Positions 48,236-56,504 of a DNA stretch of 64,000 bases are shown one piece after another. A program made the translations under genes and the position numbers. This stretch comes from Agromyces bauzanensis (lineage in GTDB: Bacteria > Actinomycetota > Actinomycetes > Actinomycetales > Microbacteriaceae), in contig NZ_BMMD01000001.1 in NCBI RefSeq assembly GCF_014645655.1, positions 370,720 through 434,719 on the forward strand, read 5' to 3'. A model generated the notes under the pieces. It was not told where the DNA came from and did not search any database. It was given only the letters and a program-made list of their open reading frames with translations. Positions within the stretch are counted from its first letter, which is position 1, and the number at the start of each line of letters is the position of its first letter.

Positions 48236-48291
48236 GATGCTATCGTCAAGTCACTAACTCGGTTAGCGAATTCAGTCATTTGGAGGGGGCG
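48236..48291. promoter_or_regulatory. divergent control region of the MarR-Nudix gene and idi operon, with palindrome
   Basis: The 62-base gap contains TAGCAT on the minus strand (48237-48242) as -10 box of the regulator gene, and a perfect palindrome CTAAC-TCG-GTTAG at 48254-48266. The palindrome lies about 26 bases before the idi ATG, which has its own strong GGAGGGGG site. MarR proteins bind such short palindromes, so this is the best candidate operator for the fusion protein on both its own and the carotenoid promoter. Confidence 0.6.
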
Positions 48292-48834
48292 ATGACACAG
48301 ACCATAGAGGCCATCGAAGACGAGGTCGTGCTCCTCGACGAAGCGGGGAACCCCATCGGTCGGGCACCGAAGAGCGCCGCGCACGGGCCGGACACGGCCC
48401 TGCACCTGGCGTTCTCCTGTCATGTGGTGAACGCCCTCGGCGAACTCCTCGTGACCCGCCGCGCGCTCACCAAGCAGGCGTGGCCCGGCGTGTGGACCAA
48501 CTCGTTCTGCGGACACCCGAGGCCCGCCGAGTCGCTCGTGGCGGCCGTGCGCCGGCGCGCCGACTTCGAGCTCGGCATCGAGCTCGACGACGTGGAGCTC
48601 GCGCTCCCGCTGTTCCGCTACCGCGCCGCCGACGCCGACGGCACCGTCGAGAACGAGGTCTGCCCCGTCTATCTCGCCAGGACGGCGAGTGAGCCCGACC
48701 CCAATCCGCGCGAGGTCGCGGAGTATCGCTGGGTCGATCCGGCGGAGCTCGGCCGGGCCGTCGAGGCAGCCCCGTGGGCGTTCAGCCCATGGCTCGTCCT
48801 GCAGGCCCGGCAGCTGGAGCTGTTCCGTGACTGA
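48292..48834 (+). CDS. idi: isopentenyl-diphosphate delta-isomerase, type I
   Basis: Interconverts isopentenyl and dimethylallyl diphosphate, feeding crtE. The 180-residue Nudix-fold enzyme has metal ligands in the HGPDTALHLAFSCHV region (His31, His38), the catalytic cysteine in WTNSFCGHP (Cys73) and the second catalytic Glu in VENEVCPVYL (Glu120/122). Start is the ATG at 48292 with GGAGGGGG five bases upstream. It is the first gene of a seven-gene operon; its stop overlaps the crtE start by eight bases. Confidence 0.95.
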   Translation: MTQTIEAIEDEVVLLDEAGNPIGRAPKSAAHGPDTALHLAFSCHVVNALGELLVTRRALTKQAWPGVWTNSFCGHPRPAESLVAAVRRRADFELGIELDDVELALPLFRYRAADADGTVENEVCPVYLARTASEPDPNPREVAEYRWVDPAELGRAVEAAPWAFSPWLVLQARQLELFRD

Positions 48835-49873
48835 CGTGCTCGACTCCGCGGTCGATGACGGGCTTCGTGCCGTCTTCGCCGACGCCCGCGTGCGCGCCGG
48901 CCAGTACGGCGCGCACTACGCTGCGCTCTGGGAATCGCTCGAGCAGCAGAGCGCCGGCGGCAAGCGCATCCGCCCGCAGCTCGTGAACGCGGCCTACTTC
49001 GGCCTCGGGGGCACCGACCGGTCGCTCGTCACGCGCGTCGCGATCTCATTCGAGCTGCTGCACACCGCATTCCTCATCCACGACGACGTGATCGACCGCG
49101 ACACCGTGCGACGGGGTGCGCCGAACATCGCGGCGCAGTTCGCCGGGCGCGCCCGCGACCATGGCGCCGGCGACCGCGTGAGCGCGACGTGGGGCGAGAC
49201 GGCGGCGGTGCTCGCAGGCGACCTCGCGCTCAGCCGCGCGCACCGGGAGATCGCGACGCTGGCCGTCGACGACGACCGGCGGGCGGCGCTGCTGGACATC
49301 CTCGACCGTGCCGTATTCGTGTCCGCCGCGGGCGAGCTGGCCGACGTCGTGCATGCCGGCATCCCCGAGACGCCGCGCGTCGACCGCGTGCTCGCCACAC
49401 TCGAGCAGAAGACCGCGGTGTACTCGTTCGAGTGCCCGCTCGCCGCCGGCGCCGTGCTCGCGGGGGCCGACGGGGCGACCGTCGACGCACTCGCGCGCTT
49501 CGGGCGCCTGGTGGGCGTGGCGTTCCAGATCGCCGACGACATCCTCGGCGTGTTCGGCGACCCCGCGGTGACGGGCAAGTCCGCCGCGTCCGACCTGCGC
49601 GAGGGCAAGCAGACCGCGCTCACGGCACACGCCGCGACGACCGATGCGTGGCCCGCGATCTCCGCGCGGCTCGGCGACCCCGAGCTCGACGACGGAGCCG
49701 CGCACCTCATGCGGGTCGCGCTCCGCGAGTGCGGCGCGCTCGACGCGGCCCGACGGCTCGCCGACGAGCACGTCACCCTTGCCCGGCTCGAGCTCGACGC
49801 CGCCCACCTGCCCGAAGCCCTCAGGGCGGAGCTCGGCGAGCTCGCCCAGCACGCGGCGGAGCGTGCCCGATGA
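48827..49873 (+). CDS. crtE: geranylgeranyl diphosphate synthase
   Basis: Makes the C20 precursor of carotenoids. The 348 residues contain SAGGKRIRPQLVNAAYFGL, the first aspartate motif IHDDVIDRDTVRRG and the second FQIADDILGVFGDPAVTGK followed by DLREGKQTAL. The GTG at 48827-48829 lies inside the last codons of idi, indicating coupled translation. It is a diverged paralogue of the IdsA-like gene at 27272-28381. Confidence 0.94.
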   Translation: MTDVLDSAVDDGLRAVFADARVRAGQYGAHYAALWESLEQQSAGGKRIRPQLVNAAYFGLGGTDRSLVTRVAISFELLHTAFLIHDDVIDRDTVRRGAPNIAAQFAGRARDHGAGDRVSATWGETAAVLAGDLALSRAHREIATLAVDDDRRAALLDILDRAVFVSAAGELADVVHAGIPETPRVDRVLATLEQKTAVYSFECPLAAGAVLAGADGATVDALARFGRLVGVAFQIADDILGVFGDPAVTGKSAASDLREGKQTALTAHAATTDAWPAISARLGDPELDDGAAHLMRVALRECGALDAARRLADEHVTLARLELDAAHLPEALRAELGELAQHAAERAR

Positions 49874-50760
49874 GCCCCCCCGGCGGCGAGGCCGACGCGC
49901 TCGGCCGGTACGGCGCGACCGCGGAGGCGAGCGCGGCCGTGGTGATCGGGCGCTATTCCACCTCGTTCGGGGCCGCGGCCCGGCTCCTCGATCCGGCGTC
50001 GCGCCGGCGCATCCGCTCGATCTACGCCCTCGTGCGCGTCGCCGATGAGATCGTCGACGGCACCGCGCGCGCGGCCGGGCTCGCCGACGCCGAGCTCGTC
50101 GCGGTGCTCGGCGACCTCGAGGCCGAGACCGAGACCGCGATGGGGCGCGGGTACTCCGCCAACCTCGTGGTGCACGCGTTCGCGACGACCGCGCGCGACG
50201 CCGGCATCGACGAGCGGCTCACGCGCCCGTTCTTCGCCTCCATGCGCCGCGACCTCGACCGTGCGCCGATGCGGATCGACGAGGTCGGGCCGTACATCCA
50301 CGGCTCGGCCGAGGTCGTCGGCCTCATGTGCCTCGCGGTGTTCCTCATCGACGAGCCGGCGGATGCCGCGCGACGCGAGCGGCTCGAGGAGGGTGCCGTG
50401 CACCTCGGCGCCGCATTCCAGAAGATCAACTTCCTCCGCGACCTGGCCGTGGACTGGCACGAGCTCGGGCGCAACTACTTCCCCTGGATCGACCCCGATC
50501 GGTTCACCGAGGCCGACAAGGCGCGCATCCTCGACGACATCGATCACGATCTGGAGATCGCCGGTCGCAGCATCCGGGAACTCCCGCGCCGCGCCCGTAC
50601 CGCGGTCGCCGCCGCACACGGACTGTTCGCGAAGCTCGCCGCTCGCTGCCGCACGACGCCGGCCGAGCGGCTCATCGCGACGCGGATCCGGGTGCCAGAC
50701 GGGGAGAAGCTCGTGATCGCGGTCAGATCCGCGATCACGGCCGGCGGGATCGGCCGATGA
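49870..50760 (+). CDS. crtB: phytoene synthase
   Basis: Joins two geranylgeranyl diphosphates to phytoene. The 296-residue protein has both aspartate-rich sites: IYALVRVADEIVDGTA near residue 55 and the later FLRDLAVDWHELGRNYFP near 190, plus the conserved YCYxVA-equivalent segment YIHGSAEVVGLMCLAVF. The ATG at 49870 overlaps the crtE stop (ATGA). Confidence 0.95.
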   Translation: MSPPGGEADALGRYGATAEASAAVVIGRYSTSFGAAARLLDPASRRRIRSIYALVRVADEIVDGTARAAGLADAELVAVLGDLEAETETAMGRGYSANLVVHAFATTARDAGIDERLTRPFFASMRRDLDRAPMRIDEVGPYIHGSAEVVGLMCLAVFLIDEPADAARRERLEEGAVHLGAAFQKINFLRDLAVDWHELGRNYFPWIDPDRFTEADKARILDDIDHDLEIAGRSIRELPRRARTAVAAAHGLFAKLAARCRTTPAERLIATRIRVPDGEKLVIAVRSAITAGGIGR

Positions 50761-52367
50761 CGACGATGTCGGGGGAACGGATCGTCGTCATCGGCGGGGG
50801 GATCGCCGGGCTGGCGTCGGCGGCGCTGCTCGCGCGGGACGGCCATCGGGTCACCCTGCTCGAGGCGCTGCCGACGCTCGGCGGGCGAGCCGGCACGTGG
50901 GAGCGACGCGGGTTCCGGTTCGACACCGGCCCGTCGTGGTACCTCATGCCCGAGGTGTTCGATCACTTCTTCCGCCTGTTCGGCACGACCGTCGCTGCGG
51001 AGCTCGAGCTCACGACCCTGGACCCCGGCTATCGCGTCTACGCCGACGGCTACGACGACCCCATCGACCTCCGCGCCTCGCGCGCCGAGAACGTCGCCCT
51101 CTTCGAGTCGATCGAGCCCGGTGCGGGCGCCGCGCTCGAGCGGTACCTCGACTCCGCGGCATCCACCTACGACGTCGCCCGACGCCGCTTCCTCTACACG
51201 AACTTCGACGACCCCAGGGCATTCGCGGCCCCCGAGGTGCTCGGCAGCGCCGGTCGCCTCGCGCGGCTGCTCGCGACGCCGCTCGACCGGTTCGCGGCCC
51301 GTTCCGTGCGGGACCGACGGCTCCGCCAGGTGCTCGGCTACCCGGCCGTGTTCCTCGGGTCGTCGCCGTCGGCGACGCCCGCCATGTACCACCTCATGAG
51401 CCACATGGACCTCGAGCAGGGCGTGCTGTACCCGCGGGGCGGGTTCGGCGTGCTCATCGCGCGCATCGCGGAGATCGCCGAGACCGCCGGGGTCGACCTG
51501 ATCGTGAACGCGCACGTCGAGGCCATCGAGCTGACCGACGAGCCGTCGCCTTCGGTCACGGGCGTGCGCTACCGCGACGTGTCGGGAGACGAGCATCGCG
51601 TTACCGCCCACCGCGTGGTGTCGGCGGCCGACCTGCACCACACCGAGACCGAGCTGCTGCCGCCGGCGGCGCGCACGTACCCCGAGTCGTGGTGGGAGCG
51701 GCGGACGTCGGGACCCGGCGCGGTGCTCGCGATGCTCGGCGTGCGCGGGGAGGTGCCGGCGCTCGCCCATCACACGCTGTTCTTCACCGAGGACTGGTCC
51801 GAGAACTTCGAGCAGATCTTCGGAGCCGACCCGCGCATCCCCGACCCGGCGTCGTTCTACGTGTGCAAGCCGAGTGCGAGCGACGCCACCGTCGCGCCGC
51901 CGGGCGACACGAACCTGTTCATCCTCGTGCCGGTGCCCGCGGACGTCTCGATCGGCCGCGGCGGCGAGGACGGCGGGGGCGACCGCCTCGTCGAGGAGGC
52001 CGCCGACCGCGCGATCGCGCGCATCGCCGAGGCCACCGGCACCCCCGGCATCGCGGCGCGCATCGTGGTGCGCCGCACGGTGGGGCCGGCCGATTTCGCC
52101 GAGGACCTCAACTCCTGGCGGGGCGGCGCGCTCGGCCCGGCGCACACGCTGCGGCAGAGCGCATTCCTGCGCGGGTCGAACCGCTCGCGCCGCGTGCGGG
52201 GCCTCCTCTACGTGGGAGGGTCGAGCGTGCCCGGTATCGGCCTGCCGATGTGCCTCATCAGCGCCGAGAACGTGCTGAAGCGCGTTCGCGGCGACCGGTC
52301 GAGCGGCCCGCTGCCCGAGCCCGCCGTTACTGCGCGATCCGTCGAGCTCGACCGGAACGCGGGATGA
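50757..52367 (+). CDS. crtI: phytoene desaturase (lycopene-forming)
   Basis: FAD enzyme that desaturates phytoene in four steps to lycopene. The 536 residues begin with the dinucleotide fold VVIGGGIAGLASAALLARDG and LEALPTLGGRAGTWERRGFRFDTGPSWYLMPE, and end with the CrtI signature LLYVGGSSVPGIGLPMCLISAEN. The ATG at 50757 overlaps the crtB stop as ATGA. The number of desaturation steps is inferred from the downstream lycopene-modifying genes. Confidence 0.95.
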   Translation: MTTMSGERIVVIGGGIAGLASAALLARDGHRVTLLEALPTLGGRAGTWERRGFRFDTGPSWYLMPEVFDHFFRLFGTTVAAELELTTLDPGYRVYADGYDDPIDLRASRAENVALFESIEPGAGAALERYLDSAASTYDVARRRFLYTNFDDPRAFAAPEVLGSAGRLARLLATPLDRFAARSVRDRRLRQVLGYPAVFLGSSPSATPAMYHLMSHMDLEQGVLYPRGGFGVLIARIAEIAETAGVDLIVNAHVEAIELTDEPSPSVTGVRYRDVSGDEHRVTAHRVVSAADLHHTETELLPPAARTYPESWWERRTSGPGAVLAMLGVRGEVPALAHHTLFFTEDWSENFEQIFGADPRIPDPASFYVCKPSASDATVAPPGDTNLFILVPVPADVSIGRGGEDGGGDRLVEEAADRAIARIAEATGTPGIAARIVVRRTVGPADFAEDLNSWRGGALGPAHTLRQSAFLRGSNRSRRVRGLLYVGGSSVPGIGLPMCLISAENVLKRVRGDRSSGPLPEPAVTARSVELDRNAG

Positions 52368-52690
52368 CGGGGTTCGCCTATCTCGCCGCGCTCCTCGTCT
52401 CGCTTGGCGCGATGGCGCTCATCGACGCGCGCTGGCGTCTGGCGTTCTGGCGTGCACCGGGTGCTGCGGCGATCGCAGTCGGCGTCGGTACCGCACTGCT
52501 GCTCGCCTGGGACGTCGTGGGCATCGGCTTCGGCGTGTTCTTCCGCGGCGATTCGCCCTGGGCGTCGGGCCTCGTCATCGCGCCGGAGCTGCCCATCGAG
52601 GAGCCGGTGTTCCTCCTCTTCCTCTGCCATCTCTCGCTGGTGACCGTGCTCGGCGCCGAACGTGCCCTGCAGGCGAGGGGACGCCCGTGA
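52364..52690 (+). CDS. crtYe: C50 carotenoid/lycopene cyclase subunit
   Basis: A 108-residue protein with three hydrophobic helices and the small-subunit cyclase signature GIGFGVFFRGDSPWASG, then APELPIEEPVFLLFLCH. Such proteins act as heterodimers with the next gene product to close the end rings of C50 carotenoids (CrtYe/CrtYf in Corynebacterium). The ATG overlaps the crtI stop (ATGA) and the stop overlaps the next GTG. Ring type (beta, epsilon or gamma) cannot be told from sequence alone. Confidence 0.88.
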   Translation: MTGFAYLAALLVSLGAMALIDARWRLAFWRAPGAAAIAVGVGTALLLAWDVVGIGFGVFFRGDSPWASGLVIAPELPIEEPVFLLFLCHLSLVTVLGAERALQARGRP

Positions 52691-53019
52691 CCTACGCGCT
52701 GATCTCCCTGCCGTTCCTCGCGATCGGCGTGCTCGCCGCGGTGATCACGGCACGCTCGCTGCCGCGGCCGGCCCGACGTCGGCGGTGGATCGCGACCGCG
52801 ATCGCCGCGGCCGTGCTCCTCGCGCTCACGGGCGTCTTCGACACGGTCATGATCGCCGCCGGCCTCTTCGGCTACGCCGACGGCACGAGGCTCGGGCCGA
52901 CCGTGGGCCTCGCACCGATCGAGGACTTCGCCTACCCGACCGTCGCCGCGCTCCTGGTGCCCGCCGTGTGGACGATCGTGCGACGGCGTGCGCAGCGAGG
53001 CGGCGATGATGAAGACTGA
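52687..53019 (+). CDS. crtYf: C50 carotenoid/lycopene cyclase subunit
   Basis: A 110-residue partner subunit with three hydrophobic helices and the signature GVFDTVMIAAGLFGYADGTRLGPTVGLAPIEDFAYP, which is the usual FxxxPIEDFxY-type cyclase motif. It begins at a GTG that overlaps the crtYe stop (GTGA), and its last four codons overlap the start of the prenyltransferase gene. Confidence 0.88.
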   Translation: MTYALISLPFLAIGVLAAVITARSLPRPARRRRWIATAIAAAVLLALTGVFDTVMIAAGLFGYADGTRLGPTVGLAPIEDFAYPTVAALLVPAVWTIVRRRAQRGGDDED

Positions 53020-53914
53020 ATCCGTGACCCGCGGACCCGTGCACACGATGGCGCAGGTGCTGCTCTCGTCGCGGCCGATCAGCTGGATCAACACCGCGTT
53101 CCCGTTCGCCGCCGCCTACCTGCTCACCACCGGTACCGTCGACGCCCTCCTTGTCGTGGGCACGCTGTTCTTCCTCATCCCCTACAACCTGCTCATGTAC
53201 GGCGTCAACGACGTCTTCGACTACGAGTCCGACCTGCGGAACCCGCGCAAGGGCGGCGCGGAGGGTGCGCTTCTCGAGCCGGGGCTGCATCGCACGGTCG
53301 TGTGGTCGGGCATCATCACGGTGGCCCCGCTCATCGTCGCCATGCTCTGGCTCGGCGGCACGGGGCATCCGTGGTCCTGGCTCGTGCTGGCGGTGAGCCT
53401 GTTCGCGGTGTTCGCGTACTCGGTGCCCGGACTGCGGTTCAAGGAGCGCCCGGTGCTCGACTCCGTCACGTCCAGCACCCACTTCGTGAGTCCCGCCGTG
53501 TACGGGCTGGCGGTCGCCGGAGCCGAGCCGACGCCGCAGCTCATCGCACTGCTCGCGGCGTTCTTCTGCTGGGGCATGGCGAGCCACGCCTTCGGCGCCG
53601 TGCAGGACGTGGTGCCCGACCGGGAGGCCGGCATCGCCTCGATCGCCACGGCGCTGGGAGCCCGTGCGACCGTGCGCCTCGCCCTCGGGCTCTGGGTGGT
53701 CGCCGGCCTCCTCATGCTCGTGACCGAATGGCCGGGGCCGCTCGCGGCCTTCCTCGTGACGCCGTACCTCGTCGCGGCGTGGCCGTACCGCTCGGTCGGC
53801 GACGCCGAGTCTGGCACGGCGAACCGGGGCTGGCGCCGATTCATCGCGCTGAACTACGCGATCGGATTCCTCGTCACCATGCTGCTCATCTGGTGGGCGC
53901 TGGTGCGGTCGTAG
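53006..53914 (+). CDS. crtEb: lycopene elongase, UbiA-family prenyltransferase
   Basis: Adds dimethylallyl groups to both ends of lycopene, giving a C50 chain that the cyclase subunits then close. The 302-residue membrane protein has about eight helices and two metal-binding motifs: NDVFDYESDLRNPRKGG (68-84) and the later GAVQDVVPDREAGIASIAT. It starts at the ATG pair 53006/53009 with GAGGCGG upstream, inside the end of crtYf. It is the last gene of the operon; the next promoter box overlaps its stop codon. Confidence 0.9.
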   Translation: MMKTESVTRGPVHTMAQVLLSSRPISWINTAFPFAAAYLLTTGTVDALLVVGTLFFLIPYNLLMYGVNDVFDYESDLRNPRKGGAEGALLEPGLHRTVVWSGIITVAPLIVAMLWLGGTGHPWSWLVLAVSLFAVFAYSVPGLRFKERPVLDSVTSSTHFVSPAVYGLAVAGAEPTPQLIALLAAFFCWGMASHAFGAVQDVVPDREAGIASIATALGARATVRLALGLWVVAGLLMLVTEWPGPLAAFLVTPYLVAAWPYRSVGDAESGTANRGWRRFIALNYAIGFLVTMLLIWWALVRS

Positions 53915-53917
53915 GCT
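53912..53917 (+). promoter_or_regulatory. -10 box of the S4 gene, overlapping the crtEb stop
   Basis: TAGGCT starts on the TAG stop codon of crtEb and ends six bases before the ATG of the S4-domain gene at 53924, the same spacing seen at other leaderless-type starts in this window. Confidence 0.5.
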
Positions 53918-53923
53918 GGCTGC

Positions 53924-54295
53924 ATGTCCTCCGACTCCCCCGTCCGCGTCGACGCGTGGCTGTGGGCGGTGCGCCAGTTCAAGACGCGCTCGGCAGCCAC
54001 GTCCGCCTGCCGCGCCGGCCACGTGCGCGTGAACGGCGAGCGCGCGAAAGCCGCGCAGCCCGTACGGCCGGGCGACGAGGTGCGGGTGCGCGTCGACGGG
54101 TTCGACCGGATGCTGGTGGTGCGCCAGACCCTCGTGAAGCGCGTGTCGGCGAGCGTCGCCGTGACCGCGCTCGAGGATCGCACGCCCCCGCGGCCGCCGC
54201 GTGAGGCCGTGCCGGTCGTGCCGGTGCGCGACCGCGGCGCGGGTCGGCCGACGAAGCGCGAGCGACGGGACCTCGAGCGACTGCGCGGGCGCTGA
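53924..54295 (+). CDS. S4-domain RNA-binding protein (HslR/Hsp15-like)
   Basis: A 123-residue basic protein with an N-terminal S4 domain (RVDAWLWAVRQFKTRSAATSACRAGHVRVNGERAK, then VRPGDEVRV) and a basic tail (RGAGRPTKRERRDLERLRGR). Hsp15-type proteins bind stalled 50S subunits carrying nascent chains; in actinobacteria this role is inferred. It is nine bases after crtEb but likely has its own start of transcription. Confidence 0.85.
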   Translation: MSSDSPVRVDAWLWAVRQFKTRSAATSACRAGHVRVNGERAKAAQPVRPGDEVRVRVDGFDRMLVVRQTLVKRVSASVAVTALEDRTPPRPPREAVPVVPVRDRGAGRPTKRERRDLERLRGR

Positions 54296-54338
54296 GCGAC
54301 CCGCCTCGGGATCCGCCGGGCCCGCGCGTCGCCGGGCG

Positions 54339-54344
54339 TAGCCT
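54339..54344 (+). promoter_or_regulatory. -10 box of the small acetyltransferase gene (leaderless type)
   Basis: TAGCCT lies exactly six bases before the GTG start at 54351, with no ribosome site between them. Confidence 0.45.
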
Positions 54345-54350
54345 GAGACG

Positions 54351-54644
54351 GTGCAGAAGGAAATCAGCCACGAGCCCGATGCCCGCCGCTACGTGCTCCG
54401 CGTCGACGGCGACATCGCGAGTGTCCTCGACTACCGCGTGCTCGGCGACTCGGTCGCGTTCACGCGCGCCTTCACGAATCCGCCGTACCGCGGCAGCGGA
54501 CTCGCGGGCGAACTGGTCGAATTCGCCGTCGACGACGTCGAGGCGGCCGGCGGTCGCCACATCGTGCCGAGCTGCTGGTACGTCGGCGAGTGGTTCGGAC
54601 GCCACCCCGACCGCGCCGGCCTCCTCGATCCCCGAACGGTCTGA
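54351..54644 (+). CDS. small GNAT-type N-acetyltransferase (YjdJ/Gcn5-like)
   Basis: A 97-residue single-domain protein of the small acetyltransferase family that includes E. coli YjdJ. The acetyl-CoA loop region reads NPPYRGSGLAGELVEFAVDDVEAAGG, with PSCWYVGEWFGRHPD near the end. Substrate unknown. It ends four bases before the nnrE start, so the two are probably one transcript. Confidence 0.8.
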   Translation: MQKEISHEPDARRYVLRVDGDIASVLDYRVLGDSVAFTRAFTNPPYRGSGLAGELVEFAVDDVEAAGGRHIVPSCWYVGEWFGRHPDRAGLLDPRTV

Positions 54645-54648
54645 TCCC

Positions 54649-55332
54649 ATGGTCGCGGGATACTCGGCGGCACAGGTCCGCGCGGCGGAGGCGCCGCACC
54701 TCGCGCGGGGCGAACCGCTCATGCGACGTGCGGCCGCGGCACTGGCCTCGGCGATCCGCGGCGTTCTCGCCGACTCGGATGCGCCGCATGGCCCGGTCGT
54801 GCTCCTCGTCGGCGCCGGCGACAACGGCGGCGACGCGCTGTTCGCGGGCGCGGACCTCGCGCGCGACGGGGTCGACGTGGTCGGCGTGGCGACGTCGGAG
54901 CGGATGCACCCCGGCGGGCGCGAGGCCGCCGCCGAGGCCGGCGTCCGCTTCGTCGGGCCGGACGACACGGATGCCGCGCGAGCGGCGTTCGAATCGGCGG
55001 TCGTGCTCGTCGACGGCATCCTCGGCACGGGCACGAGCAGTTCGCCGGCGCTCCGGGGGGCGGCGCGCGACCTCGTGGAGCTGGCGATCCCGATCGTGGA
55101 ACGGCGTGGCACGTCGGTGGTCGCGGTCGACCTGCCGAGCGGCATCCATCCCGACGACGGCACCGTGCCCGACCCGAGGGTGCTGCACGCCACGTTGACG
55201 GTGACCTTCGGGGCCGTGAAGGCCGGACTGCTGCGCGGGCCCGCCACCGGCTACGCCGGTCGCGTGGAACTCGTCGATCTCGGGCTCGGCGACGAGCTCG
55301 CGGCCTTGGCCCCGCTCGTGCTCACCGACTGA
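54649..55332 (+). CDS. nnrE: NAD(P)H-hydrate epimerase
   Basis: Repairs damaged nicotinamide cofactors by epimerising R- to S-NAD(P)HX. The 227 residues cover only the YjeF N-terminal domain: GYSAAQVRAAE, VVLLVGAGDNGGDALFAGADLA, VDGILGTGTSS, VAVDLPSGIHPDDG and ATLTVTFGAVKAGLL. The C-terminal ADP-dependent dehydratase domain found in fused forms is absent, so NnrD must be elsewhere. Start is the ATG at 54649. Confidence 0.88.
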   Translation: MVAGYSAAQVRAAEAPHLARGEPLMRRAAAALASAIRGVLADSDAPHGPVVLLVGAGDNGGDALFAGADLARDGVDVVGVATSERMHPGGREAAAEAGVRFVGPDDTDAARAAFESAVVLVDGILGTGTSSSPALRGAARDLVELAIPIVERRGTSVVAVDLPSGIHPDDGTVPDPRVLHATLTVTFGAVKAGLLRGPATGYAGRVELVDLGLGDELAALAPLVLTD

Positions 55333-55464
55333 GGCGGGCCGAGGTGCTCCCCGTGCCCTGGCCGCATCCCTCTCGCTGCCACCGAGAGTGCACTCGCCGC
55401 CCCCGGGAGGGCGGGAGGTGCACGCTCGGCGGACGGCGGCGGGAGTCGAAGCCCGCAGACGCGA

Positions 55465-55497
55465 ACGCGGGCCGGGGTCGTCGACCCCGGCCCGCGT
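55465..55497. terminator. 15-base-pair perfect hairpin between nnrE and the convergent secreted protein gene
   Basis: Arms of 15 bases starting ACGCGGGCCGGGGTC pair without mismatch across a three-base loop. It lies between two convergent genes (stops at 55332 and 55505) and should terminate both. The rest of 55333-55464 is GC-rich with weaker repeats and no gene. Confidence 0.75.
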
Positions 55498-55504
55498 CAG
55501 CGGA

Positions 55505-56386
55505 TCAGTACCAGTTGACGGCCTGCGAGTGCGACCACGCGCTGCAGGGCGTGCCGTACGCGGCCCTGACGTACCCGAGGCCCCACGTGATCTGGGTCCG
55601 GGCGTTGGTCGCCCAGTCGGCACCGGCCGTGGCCATCTTGCTGCCCGGTAGCGCCTGCGGGATGCCGGTGGCGCCGCTCGAGGCGTTGTAGGCCGTGTAC
55701 GACCAGCCGGATTCCCTCTGCCAGAGGTTGTTCAGACACTGGAACTGGTCGGCGCCCCACCCGTACTGCGACGCGGCGAGGTCGGCGGCGAACGCTCGTG
55801 CGCCGTCGGGCGTGTTGGCCGCGGCCAACTCGGCCGCGGCTGCGGCAGCCGCCGCGGCGGCGGCTTCGGCCCGGGCCTTGTCCCAGGCCGCGGCCGCGGC
55901 GGCGGTCTTCTCGGCTTCCGCACGCGTCGCCTTCGCGAGGTCGGCGACCTCGTCGACGGGAATGCTGCGGTACTCATTGAGCGACGCGACGGAGGAGGCG
56001 AGGCCCGAGGCGTCGACCTTGCCCTCGGCTTCGGCCAGCGCCGCGTTCGCGACGCTGATGGTGTCCTCGGCGTTGTCGAGGATGCGCGCGGCGGCGATCG
56101 TGCGATGGGCGCCGACCTGCTCGCCGTGCAACGTGCCGGCATAGTTGAGCGCCTGTGTGGCCTCGATGCGGGCCTGGGTCTCGGCGGCGCCCTGCACCGT
56201 GAAGCCGGTGCCGACGACGAGGCCGGCGGCGGCGATCGCGCCGGCGACGATGAAGCGGCGGCGGCCGATGCGCCGGCGACGGAGCTCGCGCCGAGACGTG
56301 GCCGGCGGAGTGGCGGGTGAGGTCGGGTTGGAGCTGTTCGGGTTGTCGGTTTCGGAGGCGCGCGTGATTCGGTTCGTGTTTCGCAT
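55505..56386 (-). CDS. secreted transglycosylase-like protein with coiled coil
   Basis: A 293-residue exported protein. A basic N-terminus (RRELRRRRIGRRRF) precedes a hydrophobic signal or anchor segment (IVAGAIAAAGLVVGTGF). A long Ala-rich coiled coil (about residues 75-195, including an uninterrupted run of ten Ala) leads to a C-terminal lysozyme-like domain with the Glu motif LWQRESGWSYTAYNASSGATGIPQALPGSKM and a final AWSHSQAVNWY. Such domains are found in actinobacterial lytic transglycosylases. The ATG at 56386 has no clear ribosome site. Enzyme activity is inferred. Confidence 0.8.
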   Translation of the reverse strand: MRNTNRITRASETDNPNSSNPTSPATPPATSRRELRRRRIGRRRFIVAGAIAAAGLVVGTGFTVQGAAETQARIEATQALNYAGTLHGEQVGAHRTIAAARILDNAEDTISVANAALAEAEGKVDASGLASSVASLNEYRSIPVDEVADLAKATRAEAEKTAAAAAAWDKARAEAAAAAAAAAAAELAAANTPDGARAFAADLAASQYGWGADQFQCLNNLWQRESGWSYTAYNASSGATGIPQALPGSKMATAGADWATNARTQITWGLGYVRAAYGTPCSAWSHSQAVNWY

Positions 56387-56504
56387 AGGAGAAGGGCGCT
56401 CGGTCGGGGGTCGGGGGGCCGCGCGCCTTCCGAGCCGAGGCGCACCCGGCAACCCTGCCCCGCGAATCTGGAAGGTTCCTCAGTTCCTCCTGTGCAGACC
56501 ATGA

